Of a DNA stretch of 64,000 bases, positions 12,139 through 25,413 are shown piece by piece (positions within the stretch are counted from its first letter, which is position 1; each line of letters opens with the position of its first letter). The stretch lies in contig CAJINV010000001.1 in NCBI GenBank assembly GCA_905178155.1, forward strand, positions 15,810,142 through 15,874,141, in the 5' to 3' direction. A program made the position numbers and the translations under genes. The notes beneath the pieces are model-generated. The model saw only the letters and a list, made by a program, of their open reading frames with translations, was not told the origin of the DNA and did not search any database. The stretch is from Amoebophrya sp. A120 (lineage: Eukaryota > Sar > Dinophyceae > Syndiniales > Amoebophryaceae).

Positions 12139-15100
12139 CTACTCCTGCTCGGCCGGTGGCTCAGCGTTGTTACCTGTTGCTGGCACTGGCGGGGCGGTAT
12201 GCTCGCCGCCAAAACCAACAGCTATAACACGATCAGCGCGCTCGAGCACATAGTCCAGATGCGGCATCGCCTTCGCAAGCAACGGTAGCTCTTCCCTATG
12301 TGACCCACTCGAACCGTTGCCCAGCATGTCTTCGTCATCTTGTTCCTGGTGGTGGTTTAGAGTTCAATTTCTTTCTTGTGGTAATTAAGCAGCATCTCTG
12401 TTTGTATTTGTAATTCAGATGTTCTAAACAAGCAACATGAGGAAACCGTACCTCCTCAATGATATCCATCGGCTGCGCGCCGCAGTTCAGCTCCTGCGTC
12501 GAATTGTATGCGATAGAGCTCGCCCCTGACATGCGCACAGCTTCGATGCTGTTGTTGGCGTTCGTGACGCTTCCCCACAAATCTTCCCCGGGTGCGCAAC
12601 AGTCAGCATTATTTGAAGTAGACGTGGCAGCTGTATTAGGAGGGAACAGTGGTGGCGGAGGTAAGGTTCCGGCAGCTGTGCCAGTGACCGTTGTAGTAAT
12701 GCTGGAAGATAATTGCGGAGCCGCTGATGTCGCATTTGCCGCGATACCAGCACCTCCTCCCAACGCAGGTGCAGCAGACGCACTGCTAGTACCGTTCGCG
12801 GGCACCACCGTGACCGATCCCGTTAGTGGATCTACGACTTCCTGCGGCGCTGGGCAGCCAAACTCGGCACGGCAATTCGCGTCGGGCGTGAGCATGGCGT
12901 GTCCGCGCAGCCACCAGACCCCGATGGTGTTGTGCTGCAACTTGTCTGGGAGTAGTTTCAGAGCCAGTTCCGAGGTGACGTCCAACAACGCCGATGCGTT
13001 GCAGCGCACGCTGAGGTCGAGGAATACGTCCACGTTGCCAGCATGTAAATGGTCAAACAGAAACATTTCGCAGTCGCGCAGCAAAATTGCCTGGCAAAAC
13101 CGGTCCGCGAGCTGCAAAAGCTCAGAGGCAACTTCCACGGAACTGATCAACTCCGTGTCGAAGCTGTACACGTAGCGAATCCACGTCTGCATCAGGCTGG
13201 CCGGGATATCGGGGAAAGTAACCTCCATCGACTCGCGAAACTGGCTGTTCGTGCGCTGCAGGCCCTCTGCCGGCGTGGAGTAGCTGGGGGGTGGTCATAA
13301 TTTTTTAGAAGTTTGATATTGAAGACAGGAGGGATTTTGTTGAAGAAGGTTACTAGGGTTACGTACAGATTGTATGTAGCAAGCTCGATCCATTTCTCAC
13401 GTCCTTTCTTTTGACGAGAGGACATCAACATCATGCGAGTAAAAACGGGTAGGAAAATTGAAACGGTTTGTCAAACATCGCCTACCTGGGTGTCGGACCA
13501 AAGAGTCCTCGAAAATACGGAACGTAGGCGTACAGAACACACCGGTGCACGCGAAATTCTTGGCGCTCTTCTCCCGCGATGATGGAGAAGTCCGCCCAGC
13601 ATCCGTCCTCAAATAACTTCGCAAGCATTGGGTCGGGCTTCGCAAGCCCATGCGGCTTTCGCTCCGGGGGCAGGACCTTCACCTGTGTTTCCATCAATGA
13701 ACAAATCTTTAGTCGGGACACGACGCTACGAATTTTATCATTTCTCGTTTTCCATTACCGTAACTATTTGGAAGCGTTATCGAACAAATACACCAACCAG
13801 CCTAAGTACTAATCTTTAGAGCAAAATCGTTCTACCTGTCCCTTTCCCGGCCTGGACTGATGCAACGTGACTGGCAGTAGCATCGCGTTTCGCAAATACT
13901 CCACCAGCAAAGCGGCCGCAAAGTGCGCCACGCGCTGGCCCAACTTGGTTCCTAGACTCTTGACAAACGAAGCTTTGCTCTCGTACCCTTCCCGGATCAC
14001 ATTCACGATCACAGAGAGCAGTTTGAGCGAGTGCGCGTCCGGAATCAGCGTCCCCTTAGTGACCGTGCCGCCCTGTTCGGTGCACACATTGCCGAGGCAT
14101 TCGACAATGAGCATCCAAGAACTGGCAATGTGCGTGCATTCCTGCGGTGACAAAGGCGTGGACGGCTGCGACTTGCTTTTCGTGGTCGCTGACATCGGAC
14201 TGGTCAACGTTCTCGCTCCAGTCATTTTTCCACCGGCAGAGCAGCTCTTTTGCAAAAATGTTTCACCGGAGTCTCCGACCGTGCGGGATACCACTTCCAC
14301 ACTTGGCGCTCGCTTGTGAGACCACCAGGGAGAGCGCTTCGGGGACAAGTCCGCCGCATCGTCCACATGTTGATCCTGAGTCGTCGAGGAGGTGCCTCCG
14401 ACTTGCACCAACCTTTCGTCGTCGAAAAGCCTGGGCTGACTCGCGGTGCTGCCTGGCTCAAACAGAAGGGACGAGCCACATGTTGACGAACAATCTCCTG
14501 TGGTCGTTGTTGAATCTGTAACCACCAGCGAAGAGCTCGCACTAGTTGGCGCTGTCTCCGCTCCCGCTCTGGTGGTACTAGCGGTCCACCGCTTGACGGG
14601 TGATTGAGCACTGCAGCCGTGCTTTTTTCGGAAAGCTCCGGTGGCAAAGTCCATCAGCAACGCCAACGTCTCAAACAAGTTGTCGCAGATTTGCCCTTTC
14701 TCTTTGATGGCACGGCAAAAGGGACTGGTCAAATTCGGTCGATCGGCGTAGATCAATCGTGGACAACTCAAGAACGCTGCCAGCTGGCTGCACTGCATGA
14801 TCAAACTAAGGTTGAGGGCGACTGGAGTTGCGTTCTTTGGCAGTGTGTCTCCTCCATTTGCGAAGTTTGCAGTTGGCTGCGGTGACAGAGGATTGGAGTT
14901 CCCTGTGTCGTGCTTCATCATACCTTCACAAGTGCCGGCGGACAAAGTACTTGCCGTTGTAATCGGAAAAGTGCAACCGCGTGCTGCTCGGGCTAAGATC
15001 ATGGAGACTGCTGCAAAAGTTCCGGCAGTTAAAGTTTGTGCAAAGAGGCCCGGCGTGGGTCTGAGTGGCGTTAACGTTTGTTCCACATCCTGCTCTCCAT

Positions 15101-18100
15101 TAGGCTGTTCGTGGTGCGGAAAAATTGGCGGAAGCGGCGCGCCGTACAAATTTCTGCGTGCCCGCATTGCAGCAGGCCCGACAACGTTTCCACCCGCCGC
15201 TGCACCAGGAGCCCCCGGCGGAGGAGGCATCGCGAGACCCAGCTCTTGCAGCATCTGCTGGTGTTCAGCGAGTGCCGTGGGGTCGAACTCCCGGAGCCCG
15301 GCCTCGCCCGGTGCCGGCCAAGGCGGCGGCAGCGCGGGCCACAACAGGTTTGCGAACATCGGAGCCAAAGGCGGCGCGCCGGGTACAGCGTTCGCTCCGG
15401 GCCCGACGCCTGGGGGCATCATCGGCGCAGCTCCACCACCCAGCGGTCCAGCAGGCGGCGCTGGGTTATTTCCAAGCTGGTCAGCATTCACGCCCGCAAT
15501 ATTCTGTAGTGGTCCACCAACCTGCTGATGCAGCTCGCGTTGCTGCTCCTCTGGGCTACCCCCGCCATCAGCGTCGTGACGCGCAAGCCGACGTGGGTTG
15601 TTCCGCGGTATCGCGAGAAGAGGGTCTCGCTGTCCTGGTCTTAACCATGCACGATTTCGGTTGTCCACAACCTGCTGCTGCGCCGCGAGCTGGCCGTACG
15701 TGGGGCCGTTGGTTAGCCAGTGCGGCACACCCGCGAGCACGTTCGCCGGATCCGCGGATGCTGCGCCAGGTGCTGGCATCGAGCCTGCTGCAGTGTGACC
15801 TCCCGCGCTCGAGTTGTTCTCTGTGTTCTGTCCATCTCGTAGTTGACCGCCCGAAGGACCTCCTCCTGCTCCTGCTGGAATGTTGTAGTAGTGGTTGTCA
15901 AACATAACACTCCCCGCGCCGATAGCGGGCACGCCGCCCCGCTCTTGCCGGGTGCGTTCTATTTCCTGGAAGTGCTGCTCGAGCAGATTCAGTTCGCGAT
16001 GAACGAGAGAAGTGCTGGAGGACGAAGCGCCGGCGCCAGCAACTGCCGCAGGCTGCTCTTGTGCTGCTCCATTACTGATGCTCACGACCTGCTGCCCATG
16101 ACGAGTTGCACCAGAATGAGGTTCGGAAGCTACGTCGTCACCATGGGGGATTTGCCGCGCCGTCGGTGCCTGCGGTGTGTCAATTCGAGCTTGCCCTTGT
16201 GTTCGTGCCGCCGCATCTTCCTGTTGATCGAAAGCCGTGTTGTTGTACAGGTTCGCGCTGGCCGCCGCCGCGGCAATGAGTCCGTTCGCATGCTGCAGTG
16301 CCTCCTGCACGGACAGCGTCGGTCCCAGCAACCTCAATCTCGCGTCTTCCGTAGGCGAAGAGTTCACGCGCACCTGCCCCGTGGAATTTGCCGGAACGGA
16401 AATCCGTGCGGTGCCACTGCTCGAGGAAGACGAGGATGGGAAGGCTGAAGAAGATTGTTGCGCCGGTTGCTGGAAAACACAGTTTTGCAAATCGAGCGAC
16501 CACGGGGGGGAGGACTGTTGTGGCAATAGAGCGGATTGCAGCTCCGAAGATGCCTGCTCAGTTGTAACATCCGATCGCGGTCTCGTCGCTCCAGCCTGTG
16601 TAATACTAGGCACATTGTGAGATGAACTAGAAGCCGAAGCAGAGCCACTGGTCGCCATGCCGTTTCGCGTGGTGGCACGTGGTCGCTCGTAGAGCGCGGT
16701 GCGGTTTGGCGATGGTTCGCTGCCAACGGAGTGGTAGCGCTGGATAGATCGCCGCCTCCGCAGCGTCTTGGGGTCTAGCTGCTGCTCGTCCACCGGTTGC
16801 GCTTGCGAATCAGTTGTTCCAGGAAGAACTACAGCACCTGCTCCGGCTGCGGAAGATGATGTCGATTGCGTTTGCGCATGCGCGATAGTATTCACAACAT
16901 TTGGGATTGGGCCCCTTGCGCCAGCACTAGAATGATTTCCCGACGGCGAGGCCGCAGATGAGGATGATGTGGAGGAGTCATGAAATGAAACAACTCCACG
17001 AGAACGCTCTCTGTCGTTTGTCTGCAGTTCCGCCTCTGGTGCAGGAACTGCTTGCTCCAGTGGTGCTGCGCCGTTCCTCGACTCTACTGCGGAGCTACTT
17101 TCAACATTACCGCCTGGCGCAGGAGCTTCCGTGTGGTCTCCAATCTGCACTTGATCTTGCTCTCCGAACGGCTGTCCTTGTTCCGTATTACTGGTGCCAG
17201 TAGGCTGCTCACTGCTCTCGCCTCGCGCTCCCTCTTCCGGCACAGTTACCGTTTCGCCGCTGTTGTTGCGTCTCGGTACCAAAAGGGAATCGTCCAAGAG
17301 GGGCCCATTGTTCATCCGCGTAACGACTAAAGAGTCTGAACTGTGGTCATCCGATCCGTCGAGGTCCTGCCCACGCGCTCCCCCGTCGTTCAGTACAATC
17401 GTCTGCACCAAAGAATCGTCCATCCCGGGGTTGTAATTGTGGGTAGTTCCAGACGCCAACATGGATTCCGATCCCAGGCTGACGTTGCCGAAGATCTGCA
17501 CATGCTGATTCGACGCGCTCGCGACAAAGTCTCTCTGTTGAAAAAGGAGATTGGGTCTGTTGCCCGTAATTATGCCCGGTAAGGGTTGCAAGGCAGCAGC
17601 TCCTCCATCGTCGTGACTAGAGGAGGAGGAAGAGGAGCTGCTATCTAGACGCACGCTTTCCAAAAGGGTTTGGTTCCGTTCCTGTTGCGGTCGCGTCGCT
17701 GCGGGACGACGTTCTTCGTCCACGTGCTGACCTCCACTCCTCGGTCTGGTTGACGTCGCTGCTTGCGGAGGTACGGCAACATTCGGTCGGTCCTCTGGTG
17801 ACCCCGTTCTACCGGGAGTAGTTTCAGGCTCGCGCTCGGCCTGCCGGTCTTGCTGTGGTTCTTGACCTTGTCCATCCGCTGGTTCCTGTGGCCAGTCATT
17901 TTCGTACGGGTCGAAACCCTCTCCCTCTTCATGTATGTAGTTGTTGAAGCCTTCCAGGAACCAATTTTCCGGATTGTTCATGTTTGAGTCCATCGTGGAT
18001 GTGTTGCGGCGCAACAGCGCCCGGCTCGATTCCCCCGCACGCTCCTCCAGCTCCTGCTCCAAAACTGCCCGCGGAGCGGGTATCTGCACGGGTTCGTTCC

Positions 18101-21100
18101 CGTCGCGATTTTGGTTTTGCTGTGCTGGTTCCTCCGCAGTAGGAGCTCCGCCTGCAGTAGCGGCCACTGGCGCTGCTGTGACCTAAGGTGTAAAGAGCAA
18201 AGAAGTGAATCGCTCACTGCAAGTCGTGAGCAGAAGATCTTTCTAAGTCATCCTAGAGGTAGAGACGCTATGAGCACGCTGGCTATTGCTCCTTCTGCAT
18301 ACATAATTCAAATTCATCCGAATGTATGCCACTCAAAAATGGCAAGAGAAGCAGAGCCGAATCATCTTCGTAGTACCTGGTCCCGCTCATTCGCAAGAGG
18401 TGCGTGCGGATTAGAATGGTGCGCTAGCATCTCGTCCCGGGTGTAGCGGGCCGGAGGCACCTGCCCAGCCTGCACTGGCACGGGAGGCGGCGGAATGACC
18501 ACGTGGGTTGTCGCAGTGTCGTTCAAAACGCGCACTCCGCGCTGATTCTCCCCTCTCGTGGTCGGGTCTTCTCCCGCAGGCCGCCCAAAAAAACCTCCCG
18601 GTGGTGCACCAAAGAAGCCGCCCGGGTGTTCGCGCTGCTGCTGCTCACCGACGTGATTAAACAGGTGCGGATTGATGGCCACATTGGTCGGCGCTCCGTT
18701 CCGGTTGCGCGTCGAGCTTGGGAACATCATTTCCGACTGATTCATGTAGTTGGACGTGAAGGCTAATGTCCCCCGATCCAGCAAGGTCAAGATCAAAGCG
18801 TTCACTTCCAGCAAGCAGTTCTCCCAGCACTCCGACAACTTCGCGTCCGACGAAAAAAACGGCACCGCCAGCTTCCGCTGTTCGAATGGGTTCTCCACAG
18901 TGCCGTCGTTGTCCAGGAACCGAATTTCGGCTGGAAGGGGATTTTGGAGGCTGTGCTGCTTGCTCGAACGACCTCCTGCCTTCGAGGAACAAGATCCGGA
19001 AAAAGAGCCTGTTGCCGCGGTGCTCCGTTTTGTAGAATACGAAACAGATCCAGACGGTGTCGACTGCGGTTGCTGCGACATCGTCACGTCCTCAGGCGCC
19101 AAAGAGGAGGACCGCAGGTTGCTGGTGCTGTCATGAGCTGCACCTTCGGTCATGTCAAGCACTGCTGATGGCCCAGCATTAGCGAAGTTGCTGCTGTTGC
19201 CAGGAGCGCCGTCGTCTCGGATATCAAGTGAGACAGAAGTCTGGAGTTGCTCGTGTAGGTGCGCGCCCGGCGCTAGTAGTGCGGATTCCGTCGTGTCAAC
19301 AGTCAGCGACCGACCAACCTGATCCGTTGTGTTTTCCCCGCTTCTCTGCCGGCCATCTACTTGTTCGCCCGTCTGTTCGCCCGAAGAAGTGGCGCCACTG
19401 CTAGCTGCGTTCGTTTCTGACTGCTCCAGACTAATCGTCCCCAGGTTCCTTGACTGTCTCTTCTCCTGGTCGAGAACCATTTGGGAAACGGCGGCCGAGC
19501 TCGTCAAGTACTCGATGAGTACATCCAACCCACTCAAAATCGGAAGGTGCTGGCACCGCGTTATGGATAAATCAATGGCAGCACCAGTTGCGGGCGGAGC
19601 TACTGCTGGCGAAGACCCCGCAGCGCTTTTCGAGGAAGCTCCTGCGCCAGCACTGGTAGACGTTGAGGGTCCCGTCTCACAACTTTCAAATTGCTGGTCG
19701 GTGTAGTTTGAGTGGCCCGCTCCTGTCATCCATTGAGAGAAGGGGTCAGAATTTTGTGGGATATCAAAACCTCCAGCCCCCTGTTGCTCTCCGCCAACAA
19801 CCTCTTCGCCATCAAAAAAGGGCCCTTGGAATTGCGGCGGCGCCATCATCTGCGCTGGTGGTTGCGTCCATGCACGAGGCGCTAGCCGATTTGGGGCGCC
19901 ACTGCCTCCTCGCGTAGTTCCTCGATTGGACGGCGAAGAACGGCGCCCGTTGGAAGTGCGATTGGAGTTAAATGCTTCGTTGCTCGGAGCTGCAGCGTTT
20001 GCGCTTCCGACGTTGTTCCACGGCATTGTCTTGGATGTGACCAAGCCCAGCAAATCCGCGATACACTTCGCAGGTAGGTACGCGGTGTCCGAGAAGATCG
20101 TCAGCTCGCGGAAAAACTCCCGGAGGAAAGCCAGAATTTTTTCCACGAGGAACAGGTTTCTCACCGCAGCAAGGGAATATTCTCCGTCCTGCAAGAGTGA
20201 GTAGCAGACGCTTGCGTTCTTTGCGTAAGCCTCCAGGTACTGCAGCACGTCGATTCGCTCCTCCTCCGCGCCGTCAGTTCCGCCGTCGTGGTCCGCAAGT
20301 AGCATGTTGGTGTTGCTGCCATCTGTAGAAGTTGTTCCGTCGATCTCGTATCGCAAAGTCTTGCCGCGCGGCGCCGCGCCGTGGTTCGTGGAACGAAGCA
20401 GACCGCCGGTGCGGTCGGACTTTGTAGAAGAGCCCTTCATCCGCTTCTTGCCACTCGAAGTGGCGCCACCTGTGAGCGAGTTTGTGCTTTTGCGGTGCAC
20501 AGGATGATCTGCAGAGTCAAACCACTTCTCGTCTTCCATTTCCATAGGCTGCGCCATCAGTCCGCTATTTTGCTCCTCGTCACCGCTAACCTCTGTGCCA
20601 CTATCGAACTCATCTGCAGTTTCCGACATTGATCCGTGAATAGCACCGTCGCTGTGACTGACCTTGATGCCTCCAGATCCCGGTTCGTACAGAACCACCT
20701 GGCGCGGCCTACCACCTGGCGCGCCAGAGAGGTGGACAAGGTTACCGCTAGAAGACGGCCGGCGCCGCAAGCTTTCCCGTCTGGATGCTTGTGTTTCGTT
20801 CGCACGCGAGGCGTTTTTTTCCAGGAGTTCGCGAACGGACCGGAGCTTCATTTTCAGGACATACACCAAGTACCGCACGAGCCCCGTTTTGCAAATTGCC
20901 TCGCGGACAGTCCTGATGTTTATTTTCACACTCTGAAGAAACAGAAAGGAAATGAAAAACATAAAACATGCAAGGAGAAGTCCTTTTCAGACACCTCCAC
21001 GAAGACGAAGTTAAAACGACGAACTAAAGCCGCATTAATTCCGATTTTCTTCATCAATACCAGTCGCTCTTGAGGCGGTCTGTGAGGACGTCAAAAACCA

Positions 21101-22964
21101 CAAGAACGTGCTCGATCAGGATCCCGGGCACCAGATCCAACAAGTCTCGACTACACCGCAGGAAATCCGCCATCGTTTTCGGAATCAGGAGCGAGTTTTC
21201 GGGTGGCGCAGGAAGGCCAGGGGCGAGTTGTCGTGCTGTTCTTCTGCCATTTCTGCTTCGCGTTGGCCGCCCGTTTCCCTTGATATTACCCTCCGTCGCC
21301 GTCGTGCTTCCCATTCCTTGAAGTTGCAGTGGGTTTTGTTCTGCATTTGTAGGATTTCCAGGAACTACACAGGTGTTGGTGTACATCATCCCCGAACCGC
21401 TCATCACGTTGGTCGTGGCGCTAGTAGTTCCAGCCGCATGCGGCTTCCATTTCTGCAACACCTCGGCGGGGTCGCGCAAAAAGGCGTCTAGATCGAAAAG
21501 AGCAGCTCCGGTGGCTGCCGCAGCCTTTGCGTCCTGCTTTTCTGGTTTCGTTTCTGGAGAAAGTATTATCGCTGATGAGCTGGAGGAGCTGCTACTAGAA
21601 GCGTTCGACCCCGGAGCGATTATACTACTGCTCGGCGCTCCTGCCGCTGCCGGGGTGGCAAGTCCGACTTCTTCCTCGAGGCAAAGGGCCCACTGATCGA
21701 AGACCTGCAAAAGAACTAAGACCAGTTTCGATGAGTCGTGTTCCCGGAGCTTCTCCACTGCGCCACTCGATGATGAGGCTTCGGGAACGCTTGGTTTTGT
21801 GGTCTTGTTATTTGAGACGTCCGCAAAAAAAGACGTCGTTCCTGCGGCGCATGATGCTCTCGTGGCGCTACTTCTCGAGGATTGCTTCCGCACATTCCAC
21901 GAGCTCGAGGAAGCAGTTGCGGTTGCGGCGGTCGAAGAAGACGTTGACGACGTCTGCCGCGGCGGCGGCTGAAAACCACTATTCATCTTGCCATCTCCTG
22001 CCACAGACGAGGAGGTGCTTCTAGAAGATGTTGAGGACAACGGGCGTCCAAAACCATCAGATCCCTGCTGCCCGTTTTCTCCACATAACTCCTGCTGCCC
22101 GGCGGGGTCTACTTCACCCGTCAGCTGTACCTCGTCCGCATGGTCGGGGTCCCGGAGATACGTTTGACTGTTGTTCGTGAAAGCAGCACCACTGTGAGGA
22201 TCTTCCTCCTGCAGTTCTGGCACAGAATACTGTGATGCTTTGCTGCTCACGTGAGGTGCGTTGTTGGACCACAACCGGCTGCCCCAAGGGCTCCCGCCGG
22301 GCGTCGCCGTGGGACTGGGTTGCTTCGATATCGAAACAATGGTGCCTGGAGTCATTTATTTTGTTAATAAATTTCTCTTTTTGCATTTGCTCTTTACTGT
22401 ATTATAATATTGCCTTTGCGTACGAATCGGTCCCAAAGCAAACCCAAGCTAGTGTCTAAAAATAAATGATGAAGTGACAAACGCTGACATTGCATTTCCT
22501 CACAACACTTTTTTCGAATTCTGTACCTGGATACGAGTACTTGCTGCCATCGCTACTCGACTCGAAGGTGAACGCGCGTCCACGGCGGGCGTTGCGGTCT
22601 GGCGTCGTGTAGTCCCGCTCGGAATTTGAAAGCGACTCTCCCCCAAACGTGGTAACCGCCGCTGCAGGGCAGCTCACGCTTGTGGCGAGCGTGGAGGAGG
22701 ACGAGTTGCCGGCACTACTCGTCTGACCAGGTTGTGAAACCGCCTGGGGTTGAGCTGGTGGAGGCTGCGGTTCCTGCTGCTCGCTTGGTGTAGCTCGTTG
22801 GCTGTCCTCTCTGGCAGTAGTACTGCGATCGGATGGAGCATCGCGCTGCTGCTCATCGTGTGTTGGCATTGTATGGCGAAGTACCAAAGTGGTACCAAAA
22901 ATGATCTGTATTCTCAAACAAAGTTCTAGCAGTACCAAGGCCTGGCGATGCGGCGCCCAGGCTG
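12139..22964 (-). CDS. Giant low-complexity protein with C-terminal BTB/POZ domain
   Basis: One gene in at least seven exons: 22964-22527, 22345-21061, 20930-18377, 18182-13836, 13682-13486, 13283-12452, 12345-12139. Phases are consistent throughout, giving about 3285 aa. Most of it is Ser/Gln/Ala/Pro-rich and probably disordered, broken by helical islands that resemble an armadillo/HEAT-type solenoid (for example around NIRTVREAICKTGLVRYLVY). Near the C-terminus is a clear BTB fold: a WADFSIIAGEERQEFRVHR segment, then VLYAYVPYFRGLFG, then a helical part and the start of a BACK-like region. Such proteins often act as Cullin-3 substrate adaptors; that role is inference. The 5' end is unresolved. 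A further candidate exon, 23146-23059, fits in phase. The first in-frame ATG inside the listed region is near 22869, so the true start may differ. Confidence 0.78.
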
Positions 22965-23349
22965 CTAAAGAAACAAAGAGAGCATTGACGATTTTCAAAA
23001 TTGAAAGGACAACCAAAAGCAAAACGTAGTACTCATTGTTTTGCATAGTACTCACTACCACCAACATTTGCGTCGACTTTTTTCCTCGCTCTGAATCGAA
23101 GTCTCTCCAGCAGGCAGGATGCTTTTGTAAATATGGTTCCGCTCACCTATGCTCGCTCAGACCAGCGCTCAGTTTCACCTCTTCGTGTCTTCATCCCATA
23201 CAAGCACTGTGGCAGGTCAAAAGCGAAAGGGGCACGGGGCGCGAAAGAAGAACAAGAAGATCAAAACGTTGATTGAACAAGAATTGTCGTGCTAAAATTT
23301 AAATTCGTCAACGGTACTACAACACAAGGCCGCGCGCATTTTAGTCGTC

Positions 23350-23835
23350 CTACAGAAATCGCTCAACAGTTCTCTGACACACAGGTCTCCTTCTTTCGAT
23401 TTTTTTTTTCTCTGTGGCACCAGGAGGCTTGACCGCTTGAAGGTCAGAAAATGGTGCCAGACGAGTAGGTGCAGGCGACACATTCAAGGACGCGACTGCC
23501 AAGCCGAATTCCGAGCAGAAGGCGCTGTGCTTCACGTCGAACTTTTCTTCAGTGATCGTCTTCAGTTCTGTCAGGTTTCCGTTGATTCGTTCGGCCAAAG
23601 CGTTCGCCTTGGGAAGGTTTGCGCTTTCCTCGGCCTCCGGAGTGTGGATGCTGGATTTCAAGCCCGCGAGTTCGGTTTTCAGTTCTTGGAGCGCTTGGTG
23701 TAATTTTTGCAGTTGGGTGTGGGGTGTTTCACAAGCAGAGAACATGGGTTCAAGCGTCTTTGCGAAGTCGAATTTCGCCACGGTCTCGACATTATTAGGT
23801 AGGACCTTGGCAGCGAAGCTTGTGGATGGCATCAT
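23350..23835 (-). CDS. Hypothetical 161-aa coiled-coil protein
   Basis: Intact ORF from an ATG to TAG, rich in Ala, Glu, Lys and Leu, with a predicted helical centre (heptad-like LQKLHQALQELKTELAGL) and a basic C-terminus. It resembles no family I can name. It could instead be an upstream exon of the giant BTB gene that follows, but I found no good phase-0 donor joining it to the next candidate exon. An in-frame stop lies just upstream of the start, which supports ATG 23835 as the initiator. Confidence 0.5.
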   Translation of the reverse strand: MMPSTSFAAKVLPNNVETVAKFDFAKTLEPMFSACETPHTQLQKLHQALQELKTELAGLKSSIHTPEAEESANLPKANALAERINGNLTELKTITEEKFDVKHSAFCSEFGLAVASLNVSPAPTRLAPFSDLQAVKPPGATEKKKIERRRPVCQRTVERFL

Positions 23836-24205
23836 GGATTTGTTCACTTAAGTAGCGCCAAGGCCCTGGCACGGGGATTCTCGTCTCCCACTTTCTAAAA
23901 AATTTTCTGGCTACAAACACTGCGTTGCAACGTCGCATGTGAGTAACGTATTAAATGCACCTGCGCAGTGGCTTCAGAGAGCTACTCTGTAAAAGTTCTG
24001 TTTCTTCGACACCCGATTGAGTTTTTGAAACAACTGCGACGCTTCCTTTCATGTGACGAGCAACTACAGAAGAGAGCATGCGCGTCGCTCATCCTTCTCT
24101 CTGCTTGCATTTCATCTCCCCCTGGCGCATCAACAAGCATCTCTACTCTGTGAAAGTTGATTTACTGTCGAAACGTAGGCGAGAATGTCTTCCCTCAATT
24201 ATCAT
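23836..24205. other. Gene-free interval
   Basis: Short stretch between the coiled-coil ORF and the tandem repeat. No coding signal, RNA gene or repeat is recognised. Confidence 0.4.
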
Positions 24206-25413
24206 GTGGGCGTGGCTCCCCAAGCTTAACAGCGGCGCAGGATCCAGAACGTGAACAACGGTGAGAAGTCTAGTTGCCAGATTTCAGTTTGATCGTGGTA
24301 GCCATCAATATCCCTGCGCGCTGGCTACAACAGCCGAAAAGATACAGAATAGGACGGGCGGCGCCATAACAGCGTGAGAGAAAAGCGCCCAACGACGCTC
24401 GCCGCGGCGCCACGAGGATGATGATGATGATGTGCCCAACTGCGGGGGCTAAAGTGTAAGGCGCTGGGTGACGAAATTCGCTCGGAAGCACCGCCGGCGA
24501 CCGCGAATCGCCCAAAGGAGCCCGGCGGGCTCGAACAAGGGAGGGCGCACAAGAAACCCGAACAGCCCCAATGGGAGCGCGCAACGCGGCCCGGGCGGGC
24601 CAGGCCGCTGCGCCGCGTCTGCAATGCTTGCGCGCGCCACACCCGTCGCGGCGCTGACTTGAAAGAGCCCACGAAATCAGGGGGCCCCCAACAAAATGCG
24701 AAGAAGGGCGGCAATGCCGATCGGTCCAGCCGCGTCCTGCGGCTCCGCTTCCGCGACATCCTGCGGATCCGCCTCGTCCACATCTGCGGCACTACCTCCT
24801 CCGGCTCCGCAAGGGGGGCCGCTCTTTCATTCAACATCTCGCGCGCGATTGTATGTTTCCACCTGAGCAGGCGTCCCCCCCTGGCACCACAGGGGCCGGG
24901 GCCGGGGCATCGCTGGAGCCCCACGCCCGCCATGTTGTCTGCGGCAACTAACGCCCTCGCTGCCCGCGGCGAGACCGTTTCCACTGCCCACGTATCCAGG
25001 CCATTACGACGCCGCAATCGCCACGCGGCCTCGTCTGCAGTTCCACAGGCGTGGAGGCGCCCGCCTGCTCGACGAGTTCTACTGCTGCCGGACGTTTGTT
25101 CGGGAGCGCCATTTTTAGATCATGAAGCCGCGCATCAATCAGCAATGCCCAATATCAATCGCGCACCTTAATATGGATATGGCGCACAAATAAACATGCT
25201 GCTCTCATCTCTCAAAGCGACAGCATATCTCTGACACGAAACGAGTTCGGACCAACGAACGGATGTCGAGGGAAACAAAAACTTAGGTGATGGCACAAGT
25301 AGCCGTTGCTCTCCCCACTTCTCGTTCCTCTCTATGCCTCTACCTGCCTTCCCATGCGCTCTGTCATCAGCTGCAGGAACTCCAGGAACTCAAACTCTGC
25401 CAGTGCACTATAG
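24206..25413. repeat. Tandem GC-rich repeat, copy A (about 1.2 kb)
   Basis: Copy A of a directly repeated unit. Shared landmarks with copy B, in the same order, include cccaagctt at the start, gtgagaagtctag, ggctacaacagccgaa, cagcgtgagag, gcccgggcggg, gcgcgccat, ttagatcatg, gcatcaatcagc, gtagccgttgctctcccc, and a terminal ctctgccagtgcactatag. A short gat microsatellite sits near 24417. Open frames on both strands are Arg/Pro/Ala-rich by-products of GC content; I do not call a gene. Confidence 0.8.

Noticed and set aside
22346-22355. ATG at 22355 as a gene start
   Set aside because: The upstream exon ends in phase with an acceptor just inside this ORF (ctccag at 22346), so the ATG is intronic.
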